DNA of 64,000 bases, taken from NCBI GenBank assembly GCA_018873225.1, contig JAEILZ010000001.1, positions 7,626,001-7,690,000 of the forward strand, read 5' to 3'. Origin of the DNA: [Phialemoniopsis] sp. UDSM-2020 (lineage: Eukaryota > Ascomycota > Sordariomycetes > Thyridiales > Thyridiaceae). Position 1 is the first letter of the stretch. Every line of letters begins with the position of its first letter. The position numbers and the translations under genes are program-made. Below the pieces are notes generated by a model. It saw only the letters and a list, made by a program, of their open reading frames with translations, had not been told where the DNA came from and did no database searches. This document shows, one piece after another, positions 24,486 to 35,600 of the stretch.

Positions 24486-25668
24486 CTTGCTTGTCCAAGG
24501 CCGGTTTTATCCAATTGAGGGCAGTCACAGAGAGTGGGAAGAGACGCTCGCACCAGATAGGTTGTCCTGGCCAGAAGCATCCTGTGGGCCGAAGAGTGCA
24601 GATCACCTCAATTTATATCAATCTGCTATCTCTCGTGCTCTCGGCCGTCCTGTTGCGATAGGCTACGTGCAGACTCCGTCAAAGCGCCCATTTCATTTAT
24701 TAGACAGTGCCAAGTGATATGCCGACTGCCGGATTCGTCGTGGTGAGCCGGTACTGCAGCCAATTCGCCATACTTCGCCATCCAACCCCTCAATCCCGAA
24801 GGCTTGGCCAGACCAGCAGCCGTTGCATCGCGCCCCGAGAACGGCAGGAGCCAAGACTTTTCGGGCCCTGTCCCTGGTAACACACACGACACGATATGCC
24901 CGCCTGCGATAAAGAGCTGAGGGCCCCCAGCTGCATCTTACCGCACACAGGGCTAAAGTGCGGTCAGCTTCCGTGCGGGGGTGGAAAGGCCAAGGTGGCG
25001 ATCGAATTTGTGCTTGCAGTATGCAAGGTGAGCCGCAGCAAAGCGGCGGCTTGTGAATACGAGCAACTTGGTTGTTGGAACCTCACTTGACACAAATTGA
25101 TCAGCAAGACAAGACCTTGTCAGCATGTAGGTTTTATAGCAATGGTTGCTCACATCTCGGGTAACACTGCGTTACTCACCGAGAAAGAGGCGACCCTTCC
25201 ACCAGATACCCTTGACAATTGGAAGCTGTCAGTTGAAGGGGGTCGGTTTTAATTCTGGGAGCAGGTATCAGATAGTACCTAGAGTTGATGTGCGCATGTT
25301 TCAACACGGCAAAGTTTGAACCCAACATCGAGCAGCGCAAAGCACATCCGTTTGTAAATCACATCGATTTTTAGTGCATGGAATTCCATTGGCTTATCTC
25401 AACTGTTGCATCAGCGTGCAGTAGGCCAAAAAGCAGAAAAGAAATGTGACGAAATCAACGCTGTCTTGTGTAACCCCATATTCCGTCTTGCCAAACTGGA
25501 AGCTCCGCAGCTCCACGACACTGGCAGACTGCGCAGCCAGCCTGGCCCAATCTGGATGCCGCAAAAATATACCGGAGCTAGTGCAACACTGGATAGACCT
25601 ATCGGTCTTCCAGCGGACTGTTCACTCCCCGCAGTGTAGAAGCCTGGGTCGTGGGGACAGATCGCCCC
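24486..25668. other. Intergenic, no gene seen
   Basis: Divergent promoter region between the M28 gene and the DUF6594-like gene. An AT-rich ATTTATAT element near 24610 could serve the M28 gene. No convincing exon was found. Confidence 0.6.
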
Positions 25669-26619
25669 ATGGGTGTTGCCTATTCTCGGCGGAAGGGAGT
25701 GGAAGATGAGGAGAGTAAGACTAACGCGAAGAACCTGCCTGTCTAAATTCCTTCTTGATTGCTAATAGATTGGGCCCAAGGGAGAGCAAGACCCTCGGCT
25801 CTCAGAGGCGATCCTGAGACTCCACGCGTGCGGAGGAGGACACGGGGCACGTCGGCCAGATCGGTCTCGCCTTTCGGCAGGCGGCTAGTCAGTGCAGCAA
25901 CGAGGGACCTCGAAGTCGCCCCGTTGTTCCAGCTTGATAATCAGAAGCCTCTCGTAAGGCTTCGAATACTGCAATACATGAGCATCGTGCACATGAAGAG
26001 AAAAATCGCACGCAAAGTAGCTCTCATCCGAAACGATGAAGATATCAGCGACGCCGAGATGGAAGAAATTGCCGTTCTGATGAAGGAGTACAGTAAGTGC
26101 TGTGTGTATACTCTGGTTAGAAAGGGAATTGTTGCTTATAAAGTTCAAGTCGGCGCCGTCAGAGATTTGAAGTTCATGCTTGAACCGACCAGTCAATATA
26201 CCAGAACGGCAAACTTCCTCAAGGACTTTTTCTATCTCAAACGACAGCACGATAGTGCTGTACTTCTTGATACCGTGTTGAACACGCGTACAGCTCCTCG
26301 CGAGCTGTTTGATGTTGTCATCCCAGAATATTCGGGGTTTGGAGGCTTCTCGTACAAGCACGACGAGCAGCGGCAGAACTTTCAGGCGTACTTTGGCAGG
26401 TTCCTCGCCGCGATACTGAGTGGAGTCGCCTTGATAGCGCCGATGCTCTTTATGAAGCTGTATGATGACTTGCTTGCTCAGCTTGTGACGGCATCTGTGT
26501 GCGTTTTGGTCATTGGAGGTGTGCTTTCGACACTGGAGGAGGTGGCCAAGAAGGATGTCGTGGCGCTCACGGCAGGCTATGCCGCCGTTCTCGTAGTGTT
26601 TGTTGGAGCAAACTCATAA
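25669..26619 (+). CDS. DUF6594-like membrane protein
   Basis: Fungal protein of the DUF6594 type: a helical cytoplasmic part followed by three closely spaced membrane helices at the C-terminus (FLAAILSGVALIAPMLFM, LVTASVCVLVIGGVL, VVALTAGYAAVLVVFVGA), the hallmark of the family. The long open frame has no early ATG. A 54-nt intron (25715-25768, GTAAGA...CTAATAG) joins it to a short first exon, 25669-25714, with a good ATG (CCCCATGGG). A second possible intron begins at 26093 (GTAAGTG) and ends at 26143 or 26149; both leave the frame open, and removing 57 nt gives KEYIGAVRDLKFM, which looks closer to relatives than the unspliced form. Length is 298 residues unspliced there, or about 280 spliced. 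Function unknown; some relatives lie next to incompatibility genes. Confidence 0.75.
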
Positions 26620-27362
26620 CTGACTAGCTATCGAAAACGTTCTATATATCTATATCGGGGTGTTCCTTCATTTACTCGTGAGGAAACCATGTAGATAGTT
26701 GACGTGGAGCTAATCCTTATATGGAGGTGACCGACACGCTTTCTTTTTCCTTTTGCTTTGCACTCGCCTTATGGGATCTGGAGGGGCTCAAGATCTTATA
26801 AAGGATAATAGTGGCCATTCTTACAACGGTGATGAGAGAGATTGGCAACATGCCATAGTGGTAGGACGAATGAGATAGTAACTCCTGCATCTATGCAAGC
26901 CAACGCTGGGTGTATTGACGACTGCGGTTCGATTCCAGACAAACTACTAAATCAATGATTCGCCTATTCTTCTTGCCCTTTTGCTCTCGGGCAGAGACCG
27001 TCCTTTTAGCTCTTCTTTTCTTTTTTCTCTTCTTTTTTTTCTAGGGATGCTGGGTCTGTAGAAGCTGAGTATCAAGTGAGGTGGTGATAACTAAGACCCC
27101 GGACTGGCGATCCAGCTGGAAGCCCCCATAAATTTACCTCATAGGCGCCCCAGAGGCTCCACTTGGCTGTGCCGCTCCCGAGACACCCATCAGCTAAAAA
27201 TGTCATCAATGCCCCTGACCATCCTCACTCTCTCCCATCAATTGACAACGCTTGACCCAAGTCTTCTGTGACCGCTCCCTTGACCACCAGAGAGAATGTA
27301 GCCTCGCCCGCCCTTTTTCTCTCATCCACAAAAAAAAGAGACGACCGAGTCATCCAGGGGCC
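26620..27362. other. Intergenic, no gene seen
   Basis: Contains long T-rich tracts (27020-27045) and a GGTTCGATTCC motif near 26930 that resembles a tRNA B box, but no cloverleaf can be folded around it. Confidence 0.6.
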
Positions 27363-28709
27363 ATGCGGGCCTCCCACCTCAACATCGCCTTCTGGCTCCT
27401 CTGGCTCGCCCTCTTCGTCTTTTGCTTCTTCAACTCGTACGACGACCCCTCCTCCCTCTTCTACAACCAGGACAAGGCCTACACGCCGCGTTTTTCCCTC
27501 GTGCGCGCCCGTGAGGGCGACGCCTTCATCGGCCGCCTGCTCGACCATAGCCAGCCCGTCAAGGACGACGGCAGCGGCAGGAAACTGCCCGAAGAAGTCG
27601 ACGCCCTGCGCAACAAGGACGATGGCAGACTCCTCTGCATCGGCATCCCGAGCGTCAACCGTACCACCGAGTCCTTCCTCGCCCACACCCTCGCCACCCT
27701 GACCGACACCCTGTCCGCCGACGAGCGCGCCACGCTGCACATCGCCGTCCTGCTCGCCGACCGCGACCCGCAGGCGCACTTCGCCTACGGCCAGCGCTGG
27801 CTCGGCGCCCTGGCCGACGAGGTCCTCGTCTACGACACCGATAACCACATCAAGTTACCTGATGGTAACAAGTACCGCGCCGTGCCCTGGGACGTGCGCG
27901 GCTCGCCCCGCGGCACCGGCCGCGTCGAGAACATGCGCATGGACCACTCGGTGCTCGTCGAGACGTGCCGGCGCTCGGGCGCGCCCTTCTTCGCGCTGGT
28001 CGAAGACGACGTCGTCGCCTCGCGCGACTGGTTCCGGCGGCTCGGGAGCGGGATCGTCGAGGTGAACAAGAAGGCGAGCAAGCATGAGCGAGGAGGAGCC
28101 CGTCGGGACTGGGTCTACCTGCGCCTGTTCTACTCGGAGATTTTCATGGGCTGGAACAGCGAGGAGTGGCTGACGTACATGGAGACCATCTTCCTCGTCT
28201 ACGCCGCCGTCCTACTCGTCTTCCTCGAGGTGCGTAAGCGCTTCTTCAAGGGCGCGCCGCTGGGTAGCCGCAGCGGCGGCGGGAGCGCGAGCAGCCTCGC
28301 CACGGCGCGGTCGCTGCACTCGGGCTTCCTCGCCGCGCTTGTCTTCGGCCTGTGGGTGCCCGCCCTCATCGTGCTGTACTTCCTCGCCGGGCGCATCTCG
28401 GTGAACCGCCTGATGCCCTGGGGCGCCGCGCGCAACCCGGGCGTCCGCGAGATGCCGCGGTACGGGTGCTGCGCCCAGGGCCTCGTCTTCCCCGAGCGGC
28501 ACCTCGCAGGGTTCCAGCAGCTCCTGCGGGACCCGCCGTACGATTTTGCGGGCGACCAGATCCTCGAGGGCTGGGCGGGCCGGCAGGACCTGAGCAAGTG
28601 GGCGCTGGATCCGAGCGTGATGCAGCACGTTGGGCTCAAGGAGTCGTCCGAGGGGCCGAGGCGGGCTGAGGTGTGGAATTTCAGTTTTGAGAGGCAGCAC
28701 AAGAGGTGA
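27363..28709 (+). CDS. PGAP4/TMEM246-like GPI-glycan glycosyltransferase
   Basis: Single-exon gene of 448 residues, probably a Golgi glycosyltransferase acting on GPI anchors (PGAP4/TMEM246 family adds GalNAc to the first mannose in animals). The topology is diagnostic: an N-terminal membrane anchor (residues 7-24, FWLLWLALFVFCFFNSY), a GT-A-like domain with an acidic EDD motif (residues 214-216, ALVEDDV), then two membrane helices (about 272-290 and 322-344) inserted within the catalytic domain, followed by its C-terminal half (YGCCAQGLVFP, DFAGDQILEGWA). The motif CIGIPSVNRTTESFLAHTLATL resembles MGAT4-like N-terminal strands. The ATG at 27363 opens the anchor; in-frame sequence upstream lacks an ATG. 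Whether the fungal enzyme transfers GalNAc, galactose or another sugar is not known from sequence. Confidence 0.82.
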   Translation: MRASHLNIAFWLLWLALFVFCFFNSYDDPSSLFYNQDKAYTPRFSLVRAREGDAFIGRLLDHSQPVKDDGSGRKLPEEVDALRNKDDGRLLCIGIPSVNRTTESFLAHTLATLTDTLSADERATLHIAVLLADRDPQAHFAYGQRWLGALADEVLVYDTDNHIKLPDGNKYRAVPWDVRGSPRGTGRVENMRMDHSVLVETCRRSGAPFFALVEDDVVASRDWFRRLGSGIVEVNKKASKHERGGARRDWVYLRLFYSEIFMGWNSEEWLTYMETIFLVYAAVLLVFLEVRKRFFKGAPLGSRSGGGSASSLATARSLHSGFLAALVFGLWVPALIVLYFLAGRISVNRLMPWGAARNPGVREMPRYGCCAQGLVFPERHLAGFQQLLRDPPYDFAGDQILEGWAGRQDLSKWALDPSVMQHVGLKESSEGPRRAEVWNFSFERQHKR

Positions 28710-29305
28710 AAAAGAAAACAGGAAGCAACTTAAGTACAAGTTCATGATATTGTATTCAAGCATCGGCATCGGCATCGACCCTGGCAGGTGGACGCCGTGG
28801 CCAGACGCAAGACGCAGGCTACGGCTCGACTGCCCGAAAATACCTGGACGCACTGCCAGTCTACAGTGTTCAACTTTCGGCGACGGTTATGAACGTGCCA
28901 TCACACAGCACGACCTGAGCTCGGGCCCTACAATGACTCACGAGGACCTCGAATCCGCCCTTATACTCTGGCACAAAAACATGTCATAGTGCCATACGCC
29001 ATCGCCAGCACCACTTTTGGACAAAGGTCGTAAAAAAAGTGGCATGAGAATGTGTACGAATATACCACGCGACGCATTTCGCGCGCAAGCAGATAAAACT
29101 AGACATTAATAGACACGAGACTATGAAACCAAGACATCCCGATCGAGCCAGGGATCTCCTCGTTTTGGTCTTTTTCTTCGGGGGTATTGACCGTGTTCTC
29201 GTCGCGTGAAGCAGAAAGTGAAAGGCAGCAAACAAAAGAAGAGGTATCCTGAATTCCACAGCACTCGTCTAATATTCCGCGCCAGCACAAGCAGCCTACG
29301 AAGGC
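28710..29305. other. Intergenic between convergent genes
   Basis: Holds the 3' ends of the PGAP4-like gene (plus) and the C2 gene (minus). No further gene seen. Confidence 0.6.
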
Positions 29306-31368
29306 TCAGTTCTTGCCATCCTCGCCCGCCGCAGCCGAACCGCCCTTCTCCCGCACCGGCAACTCCTGCTGCGAAGACCCCTTGACCTTGGCCCACTCCC
29401 CCTTGAGCCTCGAAGGGTCCTCGACGATGTCCCACGCCCGCTCCTTCTTGCTCTTGAATCGCGGCGCCGCATCGTCGTCGTCGTCGTTCGCGAGGTCTCC
29501 CAGGCGCGACTCGTCGCTCGAGCTGAAGCTGCTCGAGCTCGGGCTGCGGTTCAGCACCATGCGCATCGGCGGGCCCTCCTTCTTCTTGATCTTGCGCTGG
29601 TTCTCCTTGAGCTTCTGCAGCTCCTCGTCCTCCCAGTGCATGGCGACGATGCCCAGCCCCGGAAAGTTGCGCTCGAGGAACTCCTTCAGGAGGGGCAGGA
29701 CCTTCTTGTCGGGCCGGTAGGTGCCCGAGTCGTTGTCGATGACGAGCTGGTAGTACGAAGGGTCTCGCGGCGGAGCCTCCTCGGGTGGGCCCCCTGGTAG
29801 GTCCTCCGAAGGGTGCGTGCCCTGGTGCGGCTTGAGGTCCGGGCTGGCGTTGGGCTTCTCGAGGCGGCGGATGAAGAACTCGCCGGAGCAGGCGATGTAG
29901 AGCGCCACGTCTGAGTGCATGGTGTGCTTGGAGAGCAGGTCGATGCCGAATTCCTTGCCGGTCTCGGTAAAGCGCATGAGGCCGTCGAGGGTGAGGACAT
30001 AGGTAAAGGTGCGGCCGCCTTCGTCAAAGTGGGCCAACTTGAGGAATTGCAGAGACGCCTCTTTGCTGCACGGCTCAAAGGTACCGTATTGTGTCGTCGA
30101 GTCAAAGTTGTAGATACGGTTGTGCTGTTTGTGCAGAGCCTTGTTCAAAATCTTGCCGCGTAGGCCATGGGAGGAGAACATGAGGCCGATGACGGGACGG
30201 AACTCGACAAATCGGTGGTAGAGCTTGGGTGGGACGGGGCCTTGGAGCTGCATCTCGTTTGCTTGAAAGCTGCGATGAGAGTTGAATCAGCTTCACTGCC
30301 AGAGGGGTTAGGTATGTAGGGTAGGAACACATACTCATATCTCTTAGACTGACTGTCTTCTGCATCTGACGGGGCGTTCTCGTCGTGCTTCTCGTCCTTG
30401 TTGACCTTAATGCCGGTCAAGCGCCCAATCATGGGACTAAAGTGCTTGATCCAGGCCGTGGGCCCCATGGTGTATATCTGCGCGCCGGGACCCTCTGACC
30501 TCCCCAGGACCTCGATGCTGATCTCCATGTGCGGCGTCATGTCGTGGTCCTTGGACAGAAGGGATGTAGCAGCCTTGACCAAATAAGCCCGCTTGCTCCC
30601 CATCCGCTTCTTGAGGTCAAAGGTCTCATGCTTGACGCCTTGCCACTGCTCATCGACGTGCTCGGCGACGTAGGTCAGGTTGCCGAGTCGATCGTCGTGG
30701 TCAGGATAGTCCTCGTCGTACAAGCGGCACTTGAGTCGGAAGCCCGAGGCCGGGATGTTGGCAACGACCCATTCCTGCTCCCACTCCGGCTCGAGCGTTC
30801 TCCTCATGGTCCGAGTACGGTACACCATGAGGGGATCCTCCTTATGGCGCCTCGGCACAGCGGCCGTGAGGGTAGCGTGGACATAGGGGTCGGCGGCAGC
30901 ATTGTGAATGTCGGCAGCCGGGAGGTTCCAGGCCTTGTGGAAGGTGAACTTGACGGTGTAACCGGAAGGGAAGTTGGGGAGTGGGGTGTCGTCGTAGCCT
31001 CCAGGCGGGTTCTTCTTGTCCTTGATCTTATCCTTCTTGTCCACCAGCTTATCCTTAAGGTCTGATGGGGCTGAGGTAATCGCAGCGCCGATGCTAGACT
31101 TCGTTCTCAAGTTGCCGTCTCCGTCCTCCTTGAATTCCTTGTCCGGCTCTTTGCTCTCTTGGGCGGGGTCGTCGCCGCCTTGAGGGTTCCCATCGTCCTG
31201 GGGGTTCCCCCCACCCTGGGGATGCTCGTCGCCTTGATAATTCTTGGGCTTTGCAGAATCGACCTTATTATCGGTTTGCTTGGTCGGCCCATCATTGGCC
31301 TGTGTCTCCGTGCCCTCGTCTCGATTCGAGGGCCGCTGCCCGTCTTGCTGGTCCGCTGCGGCGGACAT
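29306..31368 (-). CDS. C2-domain protein
   Basis: Two exons, 31368-30335 and 30269-29306 (intron 65 nt, GTATGT...CGCAG), 665 residues. Residues 1-125 are low-complexity and hydrophilic, with several GNPQDDGNPQGG-type repeats and many Lys/Asp. A C2 domain follows (about 130-255): YTVKFTFHKAWNLPAADI, DPYVHATL, TRTMRRTLEPEWEQEW and CRLYDEDYPDHDDRLG, with Asp residues at calcium-loop positions, so calcium-dependent phospholipid binding is likely. The second half (about 340-560) is a conserved fungal region (VPPKLYHRFVEFRPVIGLMFSSHGLRG) that I cannot match to an enzyme. The C-terminus is Ser/Asp/Lys-rich and disordered. It lacks a signal peptide or membrane segment and is probably a peripheral membrane protein. 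Confidence 0.88.
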
Positions 31369-31879
31369 TGGTGTCTCCTGGCGCCGGAGCAGTTAGTCCG
31401 GATGCGCTGGACCATTGGGGCTGGCTTGCGCCGGTAGGGCTGAAAAGAGGGACGACTTACACGTCAACGATATCGCGAAAGTGCTGTGTAGGTGGTGTCG
31501 ATTCGCGGAGGGCTTGATAGAAATCCCTGCTCCCCGCCGATGCCAAGGCCACGGTGCAGGACGTATGCCAAGCCTGTCGATCAAGCTTATCTGCTGGGGC
31601 TGCTGCCAGTGATGGTGGTGGTGCTGGTGCTGTCGGGAGCTGCCACACAACGGAAGCCAAGACACGTTTGCAAACTCAAATTGTTGTGCAAAAGATGTGA
31701 AGTATTGGGGATTTCCCTTGGAGACGATGGACAATAGATTTCTTGAAATTCAAACCCTGGTTGAAGCAGCAGGCCGGATAGGACATGCCGAAGAGATGCG
31801 CTGACGAACGTCGCAATTTGGGGGGTATCGAGCACTGGTGGAGGCCACTAAGATGCCGCCATCGCTGCCCACCACCCAA
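31369..31879. other. Intergenic, no gene seen
   Basis: Upstream region of the C2 gene. Short overlapping open frames on both strands only. Confidence 0.55.
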
Positions 31880-32263
31880 TCAATCTGACGTCACCAGGGC
31901 GACCCCAGCTTCTTGACACATGATTTCCACTCTGTCTGGCCAGCATGACCAGCTTTCCAAAGGCCGCCCCTCGGCATCGCCGATGCACATCAGATGCCGG
32001 CCTTCCGTCTGAAGGGCCGTACGAGTTTGGACACTATGTGCATACCATTCCTTGCATGTCTCTATTGAGTCGGCATTGACGATCTCATTGATTGTGACCC
32101 GACAGCCTGGGACTGGGGGGGGGAGGCCGGTCGTGATGGTCGCGGTCCCGGTCCTGGTCTCGGCAACCAACAGGTGGACTCGGACGTCGACGGGAGCTAA
32201 ACTCGACGTGTGGGCAAGACACACGCCGGCCCCAGTGACTTGATACCGATAAGCATCCGGCAA
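31880..32263 (-). CDS. Small hypothetical protein (127 residues), doubtful
   Basis: A 127-residue open frame that starts with ATG and has fairly coding-like codon choice (mostly G/C third positions), for example VDVRVHLLVAETRTGTATIT and the C-terminal half with four Cys and three Trp (CKEWYAH, ESWSCWPDRVEIMC). No signal peptide, membrane segment or family is recognised. It could be a real small gene, the last exon of a longer one, or chance. Confidence 0.3.
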   Translation of the reverse strand: MPDAYRYQVTGAGVCLAHTSSLAPVDVRVHLLVAETRTGTATITTGLPPPVPGCRVTINEIVNADSIETCKEWYAHSVQTRTALQTEGRHLMCIGDAEGRPLESWSCWPDRVEIMCQEAGVALVTSD

Positions 32264-32821
32264 CCCCAGCCCAGTCCTATCAAGCTTGGTTTCCAGGTCA
32301 ATGGATTTTCAGCAGGCTACATCCTTCGACTTGGGACAACAGAAATTGAGGTACTCAGCGAAGAATATAGTATTGGGTGCTTTTAGTCTCCGGGCCATCA
32401 GAGCATCGTGAAGAGTGAGTACAGGAACGTCGCGGTCCCAAAAGGCTGGCTCTAGGCGTTCGCGCTGCCCAATCCGAGCTTAACATCAAGTTGGGGGCGC
32501 CAGTGAGAGCTCCAGGATGCTATGGATGCGAAGCAAAATTGAAGAATCAACCTGCCAAGTCGCTAAAATAAGCCTATTCTATCTACACTGTTGCCACTTT
32601 GGCTGCAGGTTTGGCGCGGCCAGACCTTTCTAATCACGAAATCCCTGCAAGCCATGCACCTCAGCCTCACTTGGGGGCTGAATGTGCCTCGACAAGCACC
32701 TGATAAGCAATAGCAAAAATGATGATATTTCTCACTCCCTTCGTTCTCTGAGTCTTGTTCAGTGTTGCGTACTTCCTGCTCATGTTCTAAAGTTGAAACC
32801 AGCACTTCCGCTGTCGCCAAC
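32264..32821. other. Intergenic, no gene seen
   Basis: Promoter side of the DUF3433-like gene. No motif stands out. Confidence 0.55.
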
Positions 32822-35037
32822 ATGAATGTCATGAGCAGGGCTAGCAACAGCGACAAGGGCAGCAGCGGAGTGTTGGCCTTCACAGTCCCTCGGGCGTCGA
32901 CTCTTGTCGCTTTGCTCGCGATCGTTCCCATACTCATAGTCGTGTTCACCTTTTTAGTGTGGGCTGTCGTCAACTTCTTCAGAAAGGCGAGAAACGAGTC
33001 CTCGCAGTTGCAGCCGGCATGGAAGCCAGCATCATTGAGATACCCAACGCTCATTGCACTGCTCGGCATCAATGTTGCCCTCATCATCCTCCTCCAGTCC
33101 GCCACCATGGCTTTCCCAGAACGAAGCGTGTCGGCTCGGGCAGTCCCTAGGGACGTTGGCAACTCGTTACCCGCGATCGAATGGCAGCTGGCCAAATCAT
33201 CTATTTCCACCACCGAGTATTCGTTCCCTGACTTGTTAAGACGCAATGATCAGGAGTTTACGTCGACAAGTCAAGCCAACGCCGGGAATGGCAACACCGC
33301 CAGAACGGCTCCTGATGCAGGCCCAACCGAACCAACAACTGCACCGAACCCCAACATTGGCTGGTTATCGGGAGTCGACGACAGAGATCTCTCATCTTCG
33401 GCGACTTATTTCATCGGCACCTTTCTGCCCATCCTACTAGCCGCTTTGTTCGCAATACCCTGGAAGATAATAGACCTCGACACCAAGAGCCTTGCGTCCT
33501 TTGCACGGCTTAACAGCAAAGAAGGAGGGACTGCTTCGGAAACACTGTTGCTGCACTATGCAGGTCCCAGTGGTCTCTTCCGCTCTGTCATAGCTATGTT
33601 CAATGGACAGGCGGCCGTTTCGTTTTCGACGTTTCTGATCTGGATTCCAACGCTGCTTACACCTCTCGCAGCCGAGACAGTTGGACTCACGCTCCAGGGG
33701 GGTTGTCTACGCGACTGGAAGCAGAAATGCACCGGGACACTAGAGGTCGCGATCCCGGTGGTGCGAACCGCCCAGGCGCTGCTAGCAGTCATGTGTGTCA
33801 TTCTGGTTGGCTACATGGCTGCCGTCCGGAAGCGATCTTTAGGACTCTGGTCCGACCCGCGGTCCATCCTCGGCATTGCGAGCTTGTCACTAGGTTCACA
33901 GCTGACCAATATAGTCCGCAAGGTGCCCTTAGGGAACAACGGGAAGTTTTCGGCTTCTCGCGCCAATGATGCCTTTGGGCAGCGCAGGTTCAAATTGGGA
34001 TACGTAATCTCGCCGCTGAATCAAAACGAGTACGGGATAACAGTGCTCGGCGATGATGAGGCTATCGAAGTACAAGAGCCCATGATAACATCCAAGAATG
34101 ATGAAGGCACGGTCAATGACGGTAGCGAGCACACCGAGATCCAAAGTCGTCGACCAAAGCAGTCCTCTCTCGGATTCTGGGTGTTGTGTAAACTCAGCGC
34201 ATTCAGCGCCTTCATACTCGGTCTCACCGTACTGATTCTCTACTATCGGTTCACTTACGAGGAATCTGCATTCGAGCAGTTCATGGACTCGCAGAGCCGT
34301 TTCGGCGTTCGGTTCCTGTATGCTACCTTTGGTGTCATTGTAAATTTTGGCTGGAACTCTATCTTTCGCGGTCAGTATCTCCTCTCCAGGTTCCGATTAA
34401 AGATCTTCACTAATACATCTATGTAGAGCTCGCAACCATGCTCCCCATATGGCATATGTGCCATAACGCAGCAGATCCTAGCGTCTCCATCCTCATGCCG
34501 CTCTTCCCGAACCCGTATACTGGATTAGCGACGTACCTATCTGGACGCCAGAAGCTACCCGCAGTCTTGGCCTTGGCGACTATCGTCAGCGAATTCCTAC
34601 CTATCTTGCTAGCGAACGTTCCGTTCGACAATGCCATCACGTGGAACACCTTCAACGCCTGCAGCATCGCCAGCGTTATCGTTCTCGTCCTCATGGTCAT
34701 TGTCCTCGCAGTCACTGCAGCCTACGTCTTCCTCCTGAATCGCAAGTTCCGCCAGAGCCGCTATGCCTACGTCGTCCAGAGTGACAATTGGCCTGTATTG
34801 CCCTTCACTGCAGGCAGTATGAAAACGCTGGCGGCCGTGCTGTATCTCGTGTGCCGTTCCGACGCATTCCTTGGGCAGCTCCAGGGAGCATCGATGGCCA
34901 ATGGTGCCATGCTTTTCCAGTACGTAAAGGCGTCAAAGTGCAGATTTGCCATTGTGGGCATGGCGAATGAGTCAGGGGATCATCATTTGTCAATAGAGGT
35001 ACAATCAGATGAAAGTCGATTAGCAAACATAGCTTAA
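32822..35037 (+). CDS. DUF3433-like multi-spanning membrane protein
   Basis: Exons 32822-34370 and 34427-35037 (intron 56 nt, GTCAGT...TGTAG) give 719 residues. About nine or ten hydrophobic segments are visible: LVALLAIVPILIVVFTFLVW, TLIALLGINVALIILL, YFIGTFLPILLAALFAI, the segment before LTPLAAE, VVRTAQALLAVMCVILVGYM, KLSAFSAFILGLTVLILYY, then three more in exon 2 including VIVLVLMVIVLAVTAAYVFLL. The pattern FAIPWKIIDLDTKSLASFARL followed by an LAAE-containing helix is typical of fungal DUF3433 proteins. Large hydrophilic loops separate the helices. Function of the family is unknown; location is probably the plasma membrane or endomembranes. The ATG at 32822 is the first Met of the open frame (a second is at 32831). 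Confidence 0.85.
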
Positions 35038-35600
35038 GCGATGTAGGTGGGGGTGTTATTTGTATATCTTGATTCATACTTTCGAGAAGACACGATGAAC
35101 ACTATACCCATGTTCAACAAACACTATAATAGTATCCAGCACTCTAATACTATCACGATGAGACAACTTTGACTCGCCCAGTACCTTGAGAGCCCTGAAC
35201 CTTGATCCTAGCCTGGGGGACCTCTGGGACCTGGAAATGGCTTTCTCTAGGACGTGCTTTGGAACCTTTGGGCCTCCAAAGCTGCTCAAGAGGGATGACT
35301 CCCACGGCCTAGATGTTGATGGGGATAAGTATTGGCTTGATCACAATATTACTAAGATCCATTGTGAACCCACTGTCAGAAGATTCGGGCGTGTCAGTAT
35401 GGAGGTGAATCCTAACCAGTTTGTGAAATAGATTCAGAAGTGAACATGAGTTCACCTTCATTATCACATTCTTTACAAAAGCTGCACTGCACAATCATTT
35501 CTACTTCACAGACAACCAAAGCCCAACTCAGCGCAGTCTGACAAGAGACAATGTGGGTTTAAGAAGCGCCGCGTAAGCAATTTTCCTATTTTTCCCAGCT
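35038..35600. other. Spacer containing a dispersed-repeat copy
   Basis: Apart from the repeat at 35089-35166, nothing gene-like is seen before the ATG at 35601. Confidence 0.6.
35089..35166 (-). repeat. Dispersed repeat, copy A
   Basis: This 78-bp block matches a second block at 45776-45889. Shared pieces are GACACGA-GAACAC, AAACACTAT-AT, GTATCCA and CACGATGAGA, in the same order. Read on the minus strand, both encode SHR-S--VLDTIIV, and the two differ mainly by a multiple-of-three insertion, suggesting remnants of a protein-coding repeat or transposon. Confidence 0.6.

Noticed and set aside
26855..26950. Possible tRNA: GTGGTAG A-box-like and GGTTCGATTCC B-box-like motifs
   Set aside because: The T-stem has only about three of five pairs, no acceptor stem pairs across the element, and the boxes are too far apart without a clear anticodon-loop intron.
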